Below are positions 27,566-36,408 of a DNA stretch of 44,473 nt, piece by piece. The notes under the pieces were generated by a model, which worked only from the letters and a program-made list of their open reading frames with translations, did no database searches and was not told the origin of the DNA. Each line of letters begins with the position of its first letter. Position 1 is the stretch's first letter. Source of the stretch: Aromatoleum diolicum (GTDB taxonomy: Bacteria; Pseudomonadota; Gammaproteobacteria; Burkholderiales; Rhodocyclaceae); contig NZ_WTVQ01000040.1 of the NCBI RefSeq assembly GCF_012910955.1, forward strand, positions 1 to 44,473, read 5' to 3'. Both the position numbers and the translations under genes were made by a program.

Positions 27566-29245
27566 TTACTTGTCGGTGACGGCGCCTTCCGAGGCGCTGG
27601 AGACCAGCTTTGCGTACTTGGCCAGCACGCCTCGCGTGTAGAGCGGTTTCGGTTGCGTCCAGCGCGCACGGCGCTCGGCAAGCACCGCATCCGACACACC
27701 AAGGCTGATCTCGCGGTTTTCCGCATCGATGGTGATGGCGTCGCCGTTCTCGACCAGTGCAATCGGGCCGCCATCGAAGGCTTCCGGCGTGATGTGACCC
27801 ACCACGAAGCCGTGCGAACCGCCGGAGAAGCGGCCATCGGTGATGAGCGCGACGTCCTTGCCGAGGCCCTTTCCCATCACGGCCGAGGTCGGCGACAGCA
27901 TTTCGCGCATGCCCGGACCGCCCTTCGGACCCTCGTAGCGGATCACGATGACATCGCCGGCGACCACCTCGCCTTTGAGGATGCCGGCCAGCGCCGCTTC
28001 CTCGCCGTGATAGACGCGCGCGCGGCCCGCGAAGCGCAGGCCTTCCTTGCCGGTGATCTTGGCGACCGCGCCGGTTGGCGACAGGTTGCCGTGCAGGATG
28101 ACCAGGTGCGAGTCCTTCTTGATCGGGGTGTCGAAGGGACGAATGATGTCCTGGCCGGCCGGATAGTCGGCGACATTGGTGAGATTCTCCGCTAGCGTCT
28201 TGCCGGTGACGGTAAGCACGTCGCCGTGCAGCAGGCCGGCATCGAGCATGCGCTTCATCAGCGGCTGGATGCCGCCGATGGCGACCAGTTCGGACATCAT
28301 GTACTTGCCGCTCGGACGCAGATCGGCGAGCACCGGCGTGGTCTTGCCGAGCTCGGTGAAGTCATCCAGCGTCAGCTTCACCTCCACGGCGTGAGCCATG
28401 GCCAGCAAATGCAGCACGCCGTTGGTGGAACCGCCGAGCGCGATGATCACGCGGATCGCATTCTCGAAGGCCTTGCGGGTCATGATGTCACGCGGCTTGA
28501 TGTCGCGTGCCAGCAGTTCCAGCACCTGCTGACCGGCACGGAAGCAGTCCGAGGCCTTGTCGGTCGAGATCGCGTCCTGCGCCGAGGAACCCGGCAGCGA
28601 CATGCCCAGGGCTTCGATGGCCGAGGCCATGGTGTTGGCGGTGTACATGCCGCCGCAGGAGCCCGGGCCCGGGATGGCGGTGTCCTCTATCTGCTTGACC
28701 TGGAGCAGGCTGAGTTCGCCTGCGGCATGCCGGCCGACGGCCTCGAACACCGAGATGATGTCGGTGTGGCCGGGGCCGGGCCTGATGGTGCCACCGTAGA
28801 CGAAGATCGAGGGGCGGTTCAGGCGTGCCATGCCGATGAGGCAACCGGGCATGTTCTTGTCGCAACCACCCACGGCGATGAGGCCGTCGAAGCCTTCGCA
28901 GCCGGCCACGGCTTCGATGGAGTCGGCGATAACTTCACGCGACACCAGCGAATACTTCATGCCCTCGGTGCCATTGGCGATGCCGTCGGAGATGGTGATG
29001 GTGTTGAAGATAACGGCCTTGCCACCCGCCGCGTTAGCACCCTTCTCGGCCTCTTGCGCGAGTTTGTCGATGTGCATGTTGCAGGGCGTGACATTGGCCC
29101 AGGTCGAGGCGATGCCGATCTGCGGCTTCTTGAAATCCTCGTCGGTGAAACCGACGGCACGCAGCATGGCACGAGCGGGGGCGGCCTCGATGCCATCCAC
29201 CACCTGGGAGGAATACGTGCGCATGTTGTCAGTGATGTCGGTCAT
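27566..29245 (-). CDS. ilvD: Dihydroxy-acid dehydratase
   Basis: This is a full-length 559-residue Fe-S dehydratase that converts dihydroxy-acids to 2-oxo acids in valine, leucine, isoleucine and pantothenate synthesis. Cluster cysteines are seen in [28 protein letters not shown] and [14 protein letters not shown]; the C-terminal substrate region reads [24 protein letters not shown] lies about eight bases before the ATG. It is a single core metabolic gene, not clearly in an operon, flanked by the sacsin-like gene and by remnant DNA next to an IS91 element. Confidence 0.97.
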   Translation of the reverse strand: MTDITDNMRTYSSQVVDGIEAAPARAMLRAVGFTDEDFKKPQIGIASTWANVTPCNMHIDKLAQEAEKGANAAGGKAVIFNTITISDGIANGTEGMKYSLVSREVIADSIEAVAGCEGFDGLIAVGGCDKNMPGCLIGMARLNRPSIFVYGGTIRPGPGHTDIISVFEAVGRHAAGELSLLQVKQIEDTAIPGPGSCGGMYTANTMASAIEALGMSLPGSSAQDAISTDKASDCFRAGQQVLELLARDIKPRDIMTRKAFENAIRVIIALGGSTNGVLHLLAMAHAVEVKLTLDDFTELGKTTPVLADLRPSGKYMMSELVAIGGIQPLMKRMLDAGLLHGDVLTVTGKTLAENLTNVADYPAGQDIIRPFDTPIKKDSHLVILHGNLSPTGAVAKITGKEGLRFAGRARVYHGEEAALAGILKGEVVAGDVIVIRYEGPKGGPGMREMLSPTSAVMGKGLGKDVALITDGRFSGGSHGFVVGHITPEAFDGGPIALVENGDAITIDAENREISLGVSDAVLAERRARWTQPKPLYTRGVLAKYAKLVSSASEGAVTDK

Positions 29246-30198
29246 CTCGATAACCTTTGTAGTGGCTTGCGCGAGCGCGCAGGCATTCCGCGTCGGGGCA
29301 ACAATTGGGCGAGGGTTGTCTAGTTATAGGTCTTGCCAACACCCGAGTCAGTGCCAGTGTTGACTACGTCCTGCATCATCACGACCCCAGACGTACTGTT
29401 TCAATGAATCGCGGCGCAGTGGTTCCTCCGGCGCGCTGTCGGCGGTGCGCTCGACGAACCACACCCGCCCCACCAGCAGCGCGGCCAGCGAGCCGCCGTG
29501 AATTGCCCATGCCGGATAGCGTGGCCAGCCGCAGCACGAACAGCAACGTCGTCGCGGCGATGACGATCATCAGCTGCCCGAGTTCGAGGCCTGCAGGTAG
29601 AGCAAGCAGTCGTGTCACTAGCCGTGATCGCAACCCCAAGCCGACATTCGGCGTATCGCTAAGCCGAACTTTGGCCCGCGTGCGAATGACGGCTATTTTC
29701 AGGCGCCGATGGCCGCAGTGGGTCGGGTCCGGCTGTAGCCAGACGGGCGAAGCGGTCGCTGACGCCAACTTCCAGACCTACGGCGGCTGACCGATACATT
29801 TCGGCCGTTGGTGACGCTGCCCCCGGATGACCGTTCAGGTTTAGGTTTGTTTGACGTCTGCCCTTCATGTGACGAGGCTGGATGACGCAAGAGCGCCTGC
29901 GGGCAGACGTTGAATAAACCTCCAGGGACGAAACCGCGGAATGCTGCTGCGCGGTTCGGGTAGGACGCGGCCTATGGGGATTTGAGGCCAGCCGGTGTTC
30001 CCAAGATGGCCGATGATTGGCGCATCGAACCGTCGGCAACGCACAGATCGGCACCGACGGCGGTCATTGGCGCCACGATCGCGCGTGCCAGAAGCGGCGA
30101 ATGCTGGCGATACGGCATCGAGCAACAGCCGGCCGCTCCCGGCGCAGGGAACTCGGGCGCCGATGCTGTCGTGTGACGAAAGAGCTGCAAGCTGTGCA
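29246..30198. other. Remnant DNA between ilvD and the IS91 element
   Basis: The part up to about 29345 should hold the ilvD promoter. It is followed by a degraded HupE/UreJ-like fragment (listed separately). From 29640 on no gene is visible. A block at 29690-29765 matches, in reverse orientation, one at 34575-34650; the exact core is 21 bp (29720-29740 and 34589-34609). One end of the IS91 element must lie in the last few hundred bases, but I could not place it. Confidence 0.45.
29405..29612 (-). pseudogene. Degraded C-terminal fragment of a HupE/UreJ-like membrane protein
   Basis: In one frame PAGLELGQLMIVIAATTLLF (then VLRLA) resembles the GVE.GQ helix of HupE/UreJ proteins, which are linked to Ni/Co uptake or metalloenzyme assembly. 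After a frame change, GGSLAALLVGRVWFVERTAD resembles their last helix, which normally ends in WFVER. Only these two helices are left and a frameshift separates them, so it is a remnant at best. Confidence 0.4.
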
Positions 30199-31365
30199 TC
30201 ATGGCGGTGCGCGAATCGGCTGTCGACGCATCATGATCTCGACGACAAGCATGGCGCCGCCGCAGCAGCGACAGACGAAGGTTGGCGGTGGCGTTACGGC
30301 GCTTTCGTTGTCGACCGGTTCGGGTCGAGGCACATCGAGCAAGGCACGCGCCGTGGCCAGGTTCTGCTGTCGCCCGGCATTGGCCAGCAGTCCGTAGTGA
30401 CGGATGCGGTGAAAACCCGTTGGCAACACATGCAGCAGGAAGCGCCGCATGAACTCGTCGGCGGCGAGCGTCATCGTCTTGTGGCGGGTACGGCCCTTGG
30501 CCCGGTAGTCCTTCCAGCGGAAGGACACCTCATTCTCATCCATCGCCACCAATCGCCGGTTCGAGATGGCCACCCGGTGGGTGTAGCGGGAGAGGTAGGC
30601 CAATACGGCCTCGGGACCGGCGAACGGACGCTTGGCATACACCACCCACTCGCACCTGCGTAGCGGCACCAACCACCGGCCGAACGCGCCGGCATCGGCC
30701 AGGGGCTCGTGCTCGCCGAAGAATTGCAGCTGGCCGGCGCGATACAGCTTCTCGAGTTCCTCGATGAAGCGCCGACGGAACAAGCGCGACAGCACGCGCA
30801 CCGGCAGGAAGAACCCGCGCCGGCAAGCGACCCAGCGTTTCCCGTCTGCAGAAATTCCACCGCCGGGGACGATGCCGTGCACGTGGGGATGATGCGTCAA
30901 TGCCGAACCCCAGGTGTGCAGGACCAAGGTGGCGCCGATCTGGGCGCCGAGGTGTTTCGGATCGGCGGCGATGGTCGTCAGCGTTTCCGCCGCCATGTCG
31001 AACAGCAGCCGGTAGAGCACCGCCTTGTTGGTGTAGGCGATGGCGCTGATCGGTTCGGGCAGCGTGAAGACGACGTGGTAGTACTCGACGGGCAGCAGAT
31101 CGGCTTGTCGGGCCTCGAGCCAGCGCTGGGCGGCACGCGCCTGGCACTTCGGGCAATGTCGATTGCGGCAGGAGTTGTAGCTGATCTCCTCATGCCCGCA
31201 GGCATTGCAACGCAATGCGTGTCCGCCCAGCGCCGCGGTACGGCACTGTTCGATGGCCGACATGACCTTGAGCTGACCGAGGCTCAGGTGGCCTGACTGC
31301 TTTGCTCGCCACACTGGGCCATGGGTGCGGAAGATGTCGGCGACCTCCAGGGCAGGCCGCCCCAT
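30199..31365 (-). mobile_element. IS91-family transposase (HUH, single catalytic Tyr type)
   Basis: This 388-residue rolling-circle transposase has the N-terminal zinc finger CNACGHEEISYNSCRNRHCPKC, the HUH motif in THHPHVHGIVPGGG (Mg-binding histidines), and the catalytic Tyr region AVLAYLSRYTHRVAISNRR. A second Cys-rich end (CRCCGG) follows. These features place it in the IS91/IS801 group, which nicks one strand and moves without target duplication, often carrying neighbouring DNA along. It lies eight bases after the accessory tyrosine recombinase on the same strand, the two-gene layout known for a subgroup of IS91 elements. It looks intact. Confidence 0.93.
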
Positions 31366-31372
31366 GGCGGCG

Positions 31373-32248
31373 CTATGGGGAGTTCAGCTTCTCCAACGGG
31401 CTGACGACCTCGCGCAGGATGTCGGTGGCGACCTGGGCGTACAGGGCGGTTGTTTCCAGCTTCTTGTGCCCGAGCAGGACCTGGATCTGGCGGATGTCGA
31501 CCTTCTGCTCCAGCAGGTGCGTGGCAAAGGCATGGCGCAGCGAGTGCATCGATACCCGCTTCTCGATGCCGGCTTCGTCGGCGGCTGCGTGGATGGCACG
31601 GTCGAGTTGCCGGGCGCTGAGGTGCCGGACCGGATCCTGACCCGGGAACAGCCAGCCGCCATCGAGCATCTTGCCCTGCGCGCGGGCCACCCGCCACCAC
31701 ACGCGCAGCCGTTCCAGCAGCAACGGCGAAAGCATCGCATAACGATCCTTCTGGCCCTTGCCTTGTTCAACCCGCAGGGTCATGCGCTGGCTGTCGATGT
31801 CGGGGACCTTCAGGGACACGACTTCGCTGATTCGTAGGCCCGTCGCATAGGCCAGTGCCAGGGCGGTTTGGTGTTTCAGGTTGCCAGCCGCAGCGATCAG
31901 GCGCTTCACCTCGTCCGGGCTCAGGATCACCGGCAACTTGCGCGGCAGATGCACCGGCTGCATCTTGGCCATCAGCTCGGGACGGTCGAGCGTGACGGTG
32001 AAGAAGAACTTCAAGCCGCAAATTGCCGCGTTGAGCGACGTGGGTGATGTCCCGTGATCCACCAGGTACAGCTGGTAGTTCCGCAGATCCTCGACGGTCG
32101 CGGTATCCGGAGAGCGCCCAAGATACTTTGCGAAGTCGCGCACGGCGCGCACGTACCCTTCCTGGGTTCTGTCGCCCAGCTTGCGCATCCGCATGTCCTC
32201 GATCATGCGCTGGCGCAGGGGGCTGATGGGGCGGATAGTCGTTTCCAT
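31373..32248 (-). mobile_element. IS91-associated tyrosine recombinase
   Basis: This 291-residue XerC/D-like recombinase has the N-terminal SAM-like domain (RMIEDMRMRKLGDRTQEGYV) and the catalytic Arg in ATGLRISEVVSLKVPDID. It also has the second box HSLRHAFATHLLEQ and the terminal LGHKKLETTALYAQV with the nucleophilic Tyr, so all catalytic positions are present. It is encoded just before the HUH transposase and is probably co-transcribed with it. A palindrome GAGGCG-GAT-CGCCTC at 32269-32283, just upstream, may belong to the element's end. Decayed relatives of this pair lie at about 8.8 kb and 34.95 kb. Confidence 0.92.
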
Positions 32249-32512
32249 GACGTGCTCCTGTCGAAAACGAGGCGGATCGCCTCATCTCCAACATGGCAGA
32301 GCACTGCCGATGCACACCCGCGACGTCCTGACTGTTCGAAGCGGTTCAGCACGCCCTACCGCGCGAGCGGTTTAGTCCCAGGCCGAATTGATGTTTATTG
32401 CCGTTGGGATCAGGCAGTTTGCGGCCTTTGCTGACGTTCGTCTCTGCTCAGGACACAGACCGCTGATAAATTCAAAGCGTTCCTTCAAGGCGACGACGAA
32501 AGCCGGGGCGCT

Positions 32513-33448
32513 TCAGTATGCACTGAAGCGCTGCGCCATCTTGTGCTTGCGGAAATAGGACACGACGAAATCGATGAAAGCCCGGGTCTTGGCCGGCAGT
32601 AGCTTCTGCGCCGAAAAGTAGAGCGAAAGGGCGCCGGCATCGGCATACCAGTCAGGCAGGACGCGGACGAGCCGCTTGTTGGCGAGATAGGGCTGGGCGT
32701 TGGGCATGCTGGTGACAGCAATGCCCAAGTCCTGCTCGGCCGCCTCGAGCGAAGCGGCTGGATCGCTCATGGTCATGCGGATTTGCATGTCTATCGGCAT
32801 CTGTTCCTTGCGGCGCGCATCCTTGCTGTTGATCAGCCCCCACGGACGGATACGCCCGGTTTGCGGCGAGCGAATGAAAATGCCGGCATGCTGCTTGAGT
32901 TGATCCGGATGCGTGATTGCCGGTCGAGCAGCGAGGTAGGCCGTAGAGGCGAGCAAAACGATGTGCGCCGGCGCCAGTGTGCGGGCGACCAGGCCGGGAG
33001 GAAGCTCGAAGCCGCCGCCGATGGCGGCGTCAAAGCCTTCCGCGATTAGATCAACCTGACGATTGTCAAAGTGCCAGTCGGGCACGATCGCCGGATGCTG
33101 GGCGAGAAAGTCGCTTAATAGGGGCACGATGTGCTCGCGCCCAAAGGCGTTGCCCATGCTGACCTTAAGCGTGCCGGCGGCTTGTCCTTCAGCATCTGCC
33201 AGGTTGGCGACCGCGCTCTGTATGGTTGCCAGACTGCCGCTGACCTCGGCCAGGAAGCGCGTGCCGGCTTCGGTTAGGCGGAGGCTGCGCGTGCTGCGCT
33301 GGAACAGGCGAATGCCCAAGCTGGCCTCCAGTCGGGCCACGTTCTTGCCCACAGCGGCCGAGGTCAGACCCAGGCGCCGCGCCGCTTCGGAGAAGCTACC
33401 GGCTTCAGCGCTGCGGACGAAGCATTCGATACCGCCTAATGTTTCCAT
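32513..33448 (-). CDS. LysR-family transcriptional regulator
   Basis: This 311-residue protein has a winged helix at the N-terminus (IECFVRSAEAGSFSEAARRL, GLTSAAVGKNVARLEASLGI, RLFQRSTRSLRLTEAG), then the two-lobed effector domain. It belongs to the CrgA/AaeR-like branch. The frame opens with TTG at 33469, but ATG 33448 (METLGG, GAAAAG upstream) fits family starts better. It is divergent from the SDR gene, 153 bp apart, and probably controls it and itself through the palindrome at 33480-33498. The ligand is unknown. Confidence 0.92.
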   Translation of the reverse strand: METLGGIECFVRSAEAGSFSEAARRLGLTSAAVGKNVARLEASLGIRLFQRSTRSLRLTEAGTRFLAEVSGSLATIQSAVANLADAEGQAAGTLKVSMGNAFGREHIVPLLSDFLAQHPAIVPDWHFDNRQVDLIAEGFDAAIGGGFELPPGLVARTLAPAHIVLLASTAYLAARPAITHPDQLKQHAGIFIRSPQTGRIRPWGLINSKDARRKEQMPIDMQIRMTMSDPAASLEAAEQDLGIAVTSMPNAQPYLANKRLVRVLPDWYADAGALSLYFSAQKLLPAKTRAFIDFVVSYFRKHKMAQRFSAY

Positions 33449-33479
33449 GCGCTTTTCAGGCCAAATCAAGCCTGCCTAT

Positions 33480-33498
33480 TTCAAACCATTAGTTTGAA
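33480..33498. promoter_or_regulatory. 19-bp palindrome in the LysR/SDR intergenic region
   Basis: TTCAAAC and GTTTGAA are perfect inverted half-sites around CATTA, 31 bp before the LysR start, in the divergent control region. This is the place and size for a LysR-type operator, although the spacing is not the exact T-N11-A form. AATATAAGG just right of it may be the -10 of the SDR promoter. Confidence 0.65.
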
Positions 33499-33601
33499 CA
33501 GAATATAAGGATTCATGGCTTATCACAATGCAATGATCGGCGGATAGTTCGCTCCATGGCGTAGCGATATTGCGAAGCCAAACCACTCCAGGAGTTACAT
33601 C

Positions 33602-34381
33602 ATGTCGAAGCAAGCTCAAAACGTACAAGCGCAAGTCGATCATCTGGCCGGCAAGGTCGCCTTCGTTCAGGGCGGTTCGCGCGGCATTGGTGCTGCCATT
33701 GCCAAGCGGCTGGCTCGTGACGGTGCCGCCGTGGCGCTGACCTACGCCAGCTCGGCCAACCAGGCGCAGGAAGTCGTCCAGGAGATCGAAGCCATCGGCG
33801 GTCGCGCCATTGCGATCAAGGCCGACAGCGCCGATGCTATGCAGATCAAGTCCGCCGTGCAGGTGGCCGCCGACACCTACGGCAAGATTGATATCCTGGT
33901 GAACAACGCCGGCGTGCTGGCCTTGGGCAATGTCGCCGAAACGGAGATCTCGCTCGAAGACATTGATCGCACCCTGGCCGTGAATGTGCGCAGCGTGATC
34001 GTCGCCTCGCAGGCGGTGGTCAAGCACATGGACAAGGGCGGCCGCATCATTACCATCGGTAGCACCAACTCCGACCGCATGCCCTTCCAGGGCGGCTCCA
34101 TATACGCCATGAGCAAGTCCGCCATCGTCGGTCTGACCAAGGGCCTGGCGCGCGATCTCGGACCGCTCGGCATTACCGTCAATAACATTCAGCCCGGCCC
34201 GATCGACACCGAGATGAATCCGGACAGCGGTGATTTTGCGCAGACCTTGAAGGGCCTGATGGCACTGCCGCGCTACGGCACGGTGGAGGAAGTGGCGAGC
34301 TTCGCTGCTTATTTGGCCGGCCCCGAGGCTGCCTACATCACCGGCGCCAGCCTGTTAATTGATGGCGGCTTTTCCGCCTGA
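33602..34381 (+). CDS. SDR-family oxidoreductase
   Basis: This 259-residue short-chain dehydrogenase/reductase has the NAD(P)-binding GGSRGIGAAIAKRLARDGA, the NNAG of DILVNNAGVLALG, and the catalytic Ser in IITIGSTNS. Tyr and Lys are in GGSIYAMSKSAIVGLTKGLA, and the C-terminus ends with ITGASLLIDGGFSA, as in 3-oxoacyl-ACP reductase-like SDRs. AGGAG lies eight bases before the start. It is transcribed away from the LysR regulator, a common arrangement in which LysR activates an oxidoreductase in response to a reactive small molecule. The substrate is unknown. A strong terminator follows 16 bp after the stop. Confidence 0.93.
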   Translation: MSKQAQNVQAQVDHLAGKVAFVQGGSRGIGAAIAKRLARDGAAVALTYASSANQAQEVVQEIEAIGGRAIAIKADSADAMQIKSAVQVAADTYGKIDILVNNAGVLALGNVAETEISLEDIDRTLAVNVRSVIVASQAVVKHMDKGGRIITIGSTNSDRMPFQGGSIYAMSKSAIVGLTKGLARDLGPLGITVNNIQPGPIDTEMNPDSGDFAQTLKGLMALPRYGTVEEVASFAAYLAGPEAAYITGASLLIDGGFSA

Positions 34382-34397
34382 CTTTTGCAAATCAGGC

Positions 34398-34433
34398 AAA
34401 CCCAAAACCGGCCTTAGCTGGTTTTGGGTTTTG
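34398..34433 (+). terminator. Rho-independent terminator of the SDR gene
   Basis: AAACCCAAAACC (34398-34409) pairs perfectly with GGTTTTGGGTTT (34420-34431) around a 10-base loop, followed by a short TT run. It lies right after the SDR stop codon. Confidence 0.8.
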
Positions 34434-35210
34434 AGAGTCCGAGATGGCCATAGACAGAATCGTTTATGTTGGACCTAGACGGAAATCGGCCATTGCTGAC
34501 CTTGGGCCTGACGCCGGCGCCGGGCGGCAATGCGCCGGTCACCTGTCGCTCACCTGCTTGTGGCGGTCAATGACCGCTTGTCACTTCAGGCTACAGCCGG
34601 ACCCGACCCTGACCTGCCAGTCGGGCTTTCTCAAAGCGGCCATTCGCTGCAACAACCAGTGCCGACGAAGCGGCCGTTCGTTGGCACCAAGGTGGTGTGT
34701 GGACTTGAGCGGAACGTTTGAAGCTGGACTGGGCTGCGCGCATGGAATGGCGTCGGACACCCCGGCCAGTAAGAGACGGTCGCGGAGCGCGGGAGGGGCA
34801 TCGTCGAACGTTGGGTCGCACGCGTCAGTTGTCATTCATTCGTCAGCAATCTTCACCGCGATGTGCTCGGGGATGAGCAAGACGAAGGGGAAATACTCAA
34901 GATAGGCGTGGCACGCTTCGAGCCACTGCCCCCGAACACCGGCGACTCGCATTTGGGAGAGTGGTCCGGCGGTAGGTGGGCCCGGCTCGGCGAAAGATGT
35001 CCGCCACCTCAAGCCCGGTGGCCCGGCCCGCCGTCCCTTGACGCCCAGATTCGGCACGCAGGGCTAATGCCCAGTTGCCTGAGTAACCATGTGTCGGAAA
35101 CGCTTACACTTGCGGCGCGAAGCCACGCAGCATCCGCTTGAATCCGCGGGCTATCTGGAATGGCGCTTTTCTTGCTAATTAGACCTCTCGCACCGTTCCG
35201 GAGCTGAGCA
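34434..35210. other. Remnant DNA between the SDR and PhoD-like genes
   Basis: No intact gene is seen. The block 34575-34650 is an inverted copy of 29690-29765. On the minus strand at about 34940-35020 an IS91-transposase-like start is visible (listed separately). The open frame 34444-34905 on the plus strand has no recognisable content. The last 100 bases should contain the promoter of the PhoD-like gene. Confidence 0.4.
34940..35020 (-). pseudogene. Remnant of an IS91-family transposase N-terminus
   Basis: In one minus-strand frame LEVADIFRRAGPTYRRTT appears, matching the N-terminus of IS91-type transposases (the intact one at 31365 reads LEVADIFRTHGPVWRAKQ). The match fades after about 25 residues. 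A different relative of the element at 30.2-32.2 kb, or the end of a dragged-along segment, is the likely source. Confidence 0.5.
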
Positions 35211-36176
35211 ATGACCAGGATAGCGTTCACCTCCTGCATCCGCTACGAGGCTTTTCCGTCGCAGCCGCACTGGCAGCACGTGCTGGATGCTAATCCTGAC
35301 TATCTGTTTCTGCTGGGCGATCAGATCTACATGGATTACGGATACGTCGGTGTTTCCGATCCATTGTGGGGACCGCGTAGTCCTGCACGGCTATCGCTTG
35401 AGGCTTTTCGTGAGCGGATGGAGAAGAAGTACGCACAGCAGTGGGCGGAGCCGCACTTCGCGCGTTTGCTGGAGCGGATGAAGACTCGGGGCGGGGTGTA
35501 TGGGATTTGGGACGATCACGATTTTGCGTGGAACGGTGCGGTCGGTGCTGATGTGCCGCCCGAGAAGGTGAAGGCGTCGAGGAGGCTCTTCAACCGCTGG
35601 ATGTACGGTAGCGAAAGTGAAAACGACATCTACCGCTACGTAGACTTCCCCCTCGGACGTGCAATCTTCCTGGACACCCGCTCATATAACTCCGGGCCAT
35701 CGAGAGACCGTCCCGTATTGCTGGGTGAAAAGCAGTGGGAGTTCGTCACGGACGCACTGCAGCATGATGCGCTTTATACGCTGATTTGCTCGCCGATCGC
35801 ACTTACGCGCTGGTCGCTGCTAAGGGGGCAGGAAAGTTGGCAGTCGTACAAGGGTGATCTGCGCAGACTTTCGAGGCTGATCGCCAATGGTAAGGATGTC
35901 CTTTTCCTCGGTGGCGACATCCACCGCAATGCGTTCGGTGCTCCGTACGCGCGGCGTCCGTGCCACGAGTTGATCGCGTCCGGCTTTGCCGTCAACCTTC
36001 TCGGACTCGGCAAGCCAATCAGGTGTGATGATCGTTACAACTGGGGCCTGCTCGAGCTGAGCGAGAGAGGCGCGGAGGTGACATTTTTCAGAAAGGGCGA
36101 GGTGGTGAGCCGGCACAAGATCGGTGGCGCAGCAGCGCCTCACTCAGTTGACGCGATTTCCTCCGGGGAGCCCTGA
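35211..36176 (+). CDS. PhoD-like metallophosphatase
   Basis: This 321-residue protein of the PhoD/alkaline phosphatase D metallophosphoesterase type shows metal-site motifs FLLGDQIYMDYG (residues 33-44), GGVYGIWDDHDFAWNG and DVLFLGGDIHRNAFG. There is no signal peptide, so unlike classical PhoD it should act in the cytoplasm. It is somewhat short for the family and lacks the N-terminal Ig-like domain. GGAG lies upstream of ATG 35211. It is the first of five plus-strand genes rich in hydrolases, with 232 bp before the next gene, so a shared promoter is possible but not certain. The substrate could be a phosphodiester or nucleotide; this is not readable. Confidence 0.85.
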   Translation: MTRIAFTSCIRYEAFPSQPHWQHVLDANPDYLFLLGDQIYMDYGYVGVSDPLWGPRSPARLSLEAFRERMEKKYAQQWAEPHFARLLERMKTRGGVYGIWDDHDFAWNGAVGADVPPEKVKASRRLFNRWMYGSESENDIYRYVDFPLGRAIFLDTRSYNSGPSRDRPVLLGEKQWEFVTDALQHDALYTLICSPIALTRWSLLRGQESWQSYKGDLRRLSRLIANGKDVLFLGGDIHRNAFGAPYARRPCHELIASGFAVNLLGLGKPIRCDDRYNWGLLELSERGAEVTFFRKGEVVSRHKIGGAAAPHSVDAISSGEP

Positions 36177-36408
36177 GCGAAGGCTGGCGCTTCCATTCAT
36201 CCAGCGCAGCGGTTCACGAGCGTCTCTCCCCCGCAGCGGATCGGAATGTTAACTACGTGCAGCCGCGCAATAAGCGTCATTGGCAAGATGGGTTCGCGGA
36301 ACGCCTAGAAGGTCGGAACCCTTGCGAGTTGATTCCACCAGCCTCGACGAGACTGGGCCATTTTTCCTCGGCGCCTAAGCTGCGCCTCTACCAGCGCGGG
36401 AGATCACG

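Noticed and set aside
28226-29323. 365-codon open frame on the plus strand
   Set aside because: It is antisense to ilvD, which is an unmistakable full-length gene.
34444-34905. 153-codon plus-strand frame after the SDR terminator
   Set aside because: It covers the dispersed repeat block shared with 29.7 kb and has no protein-like content.
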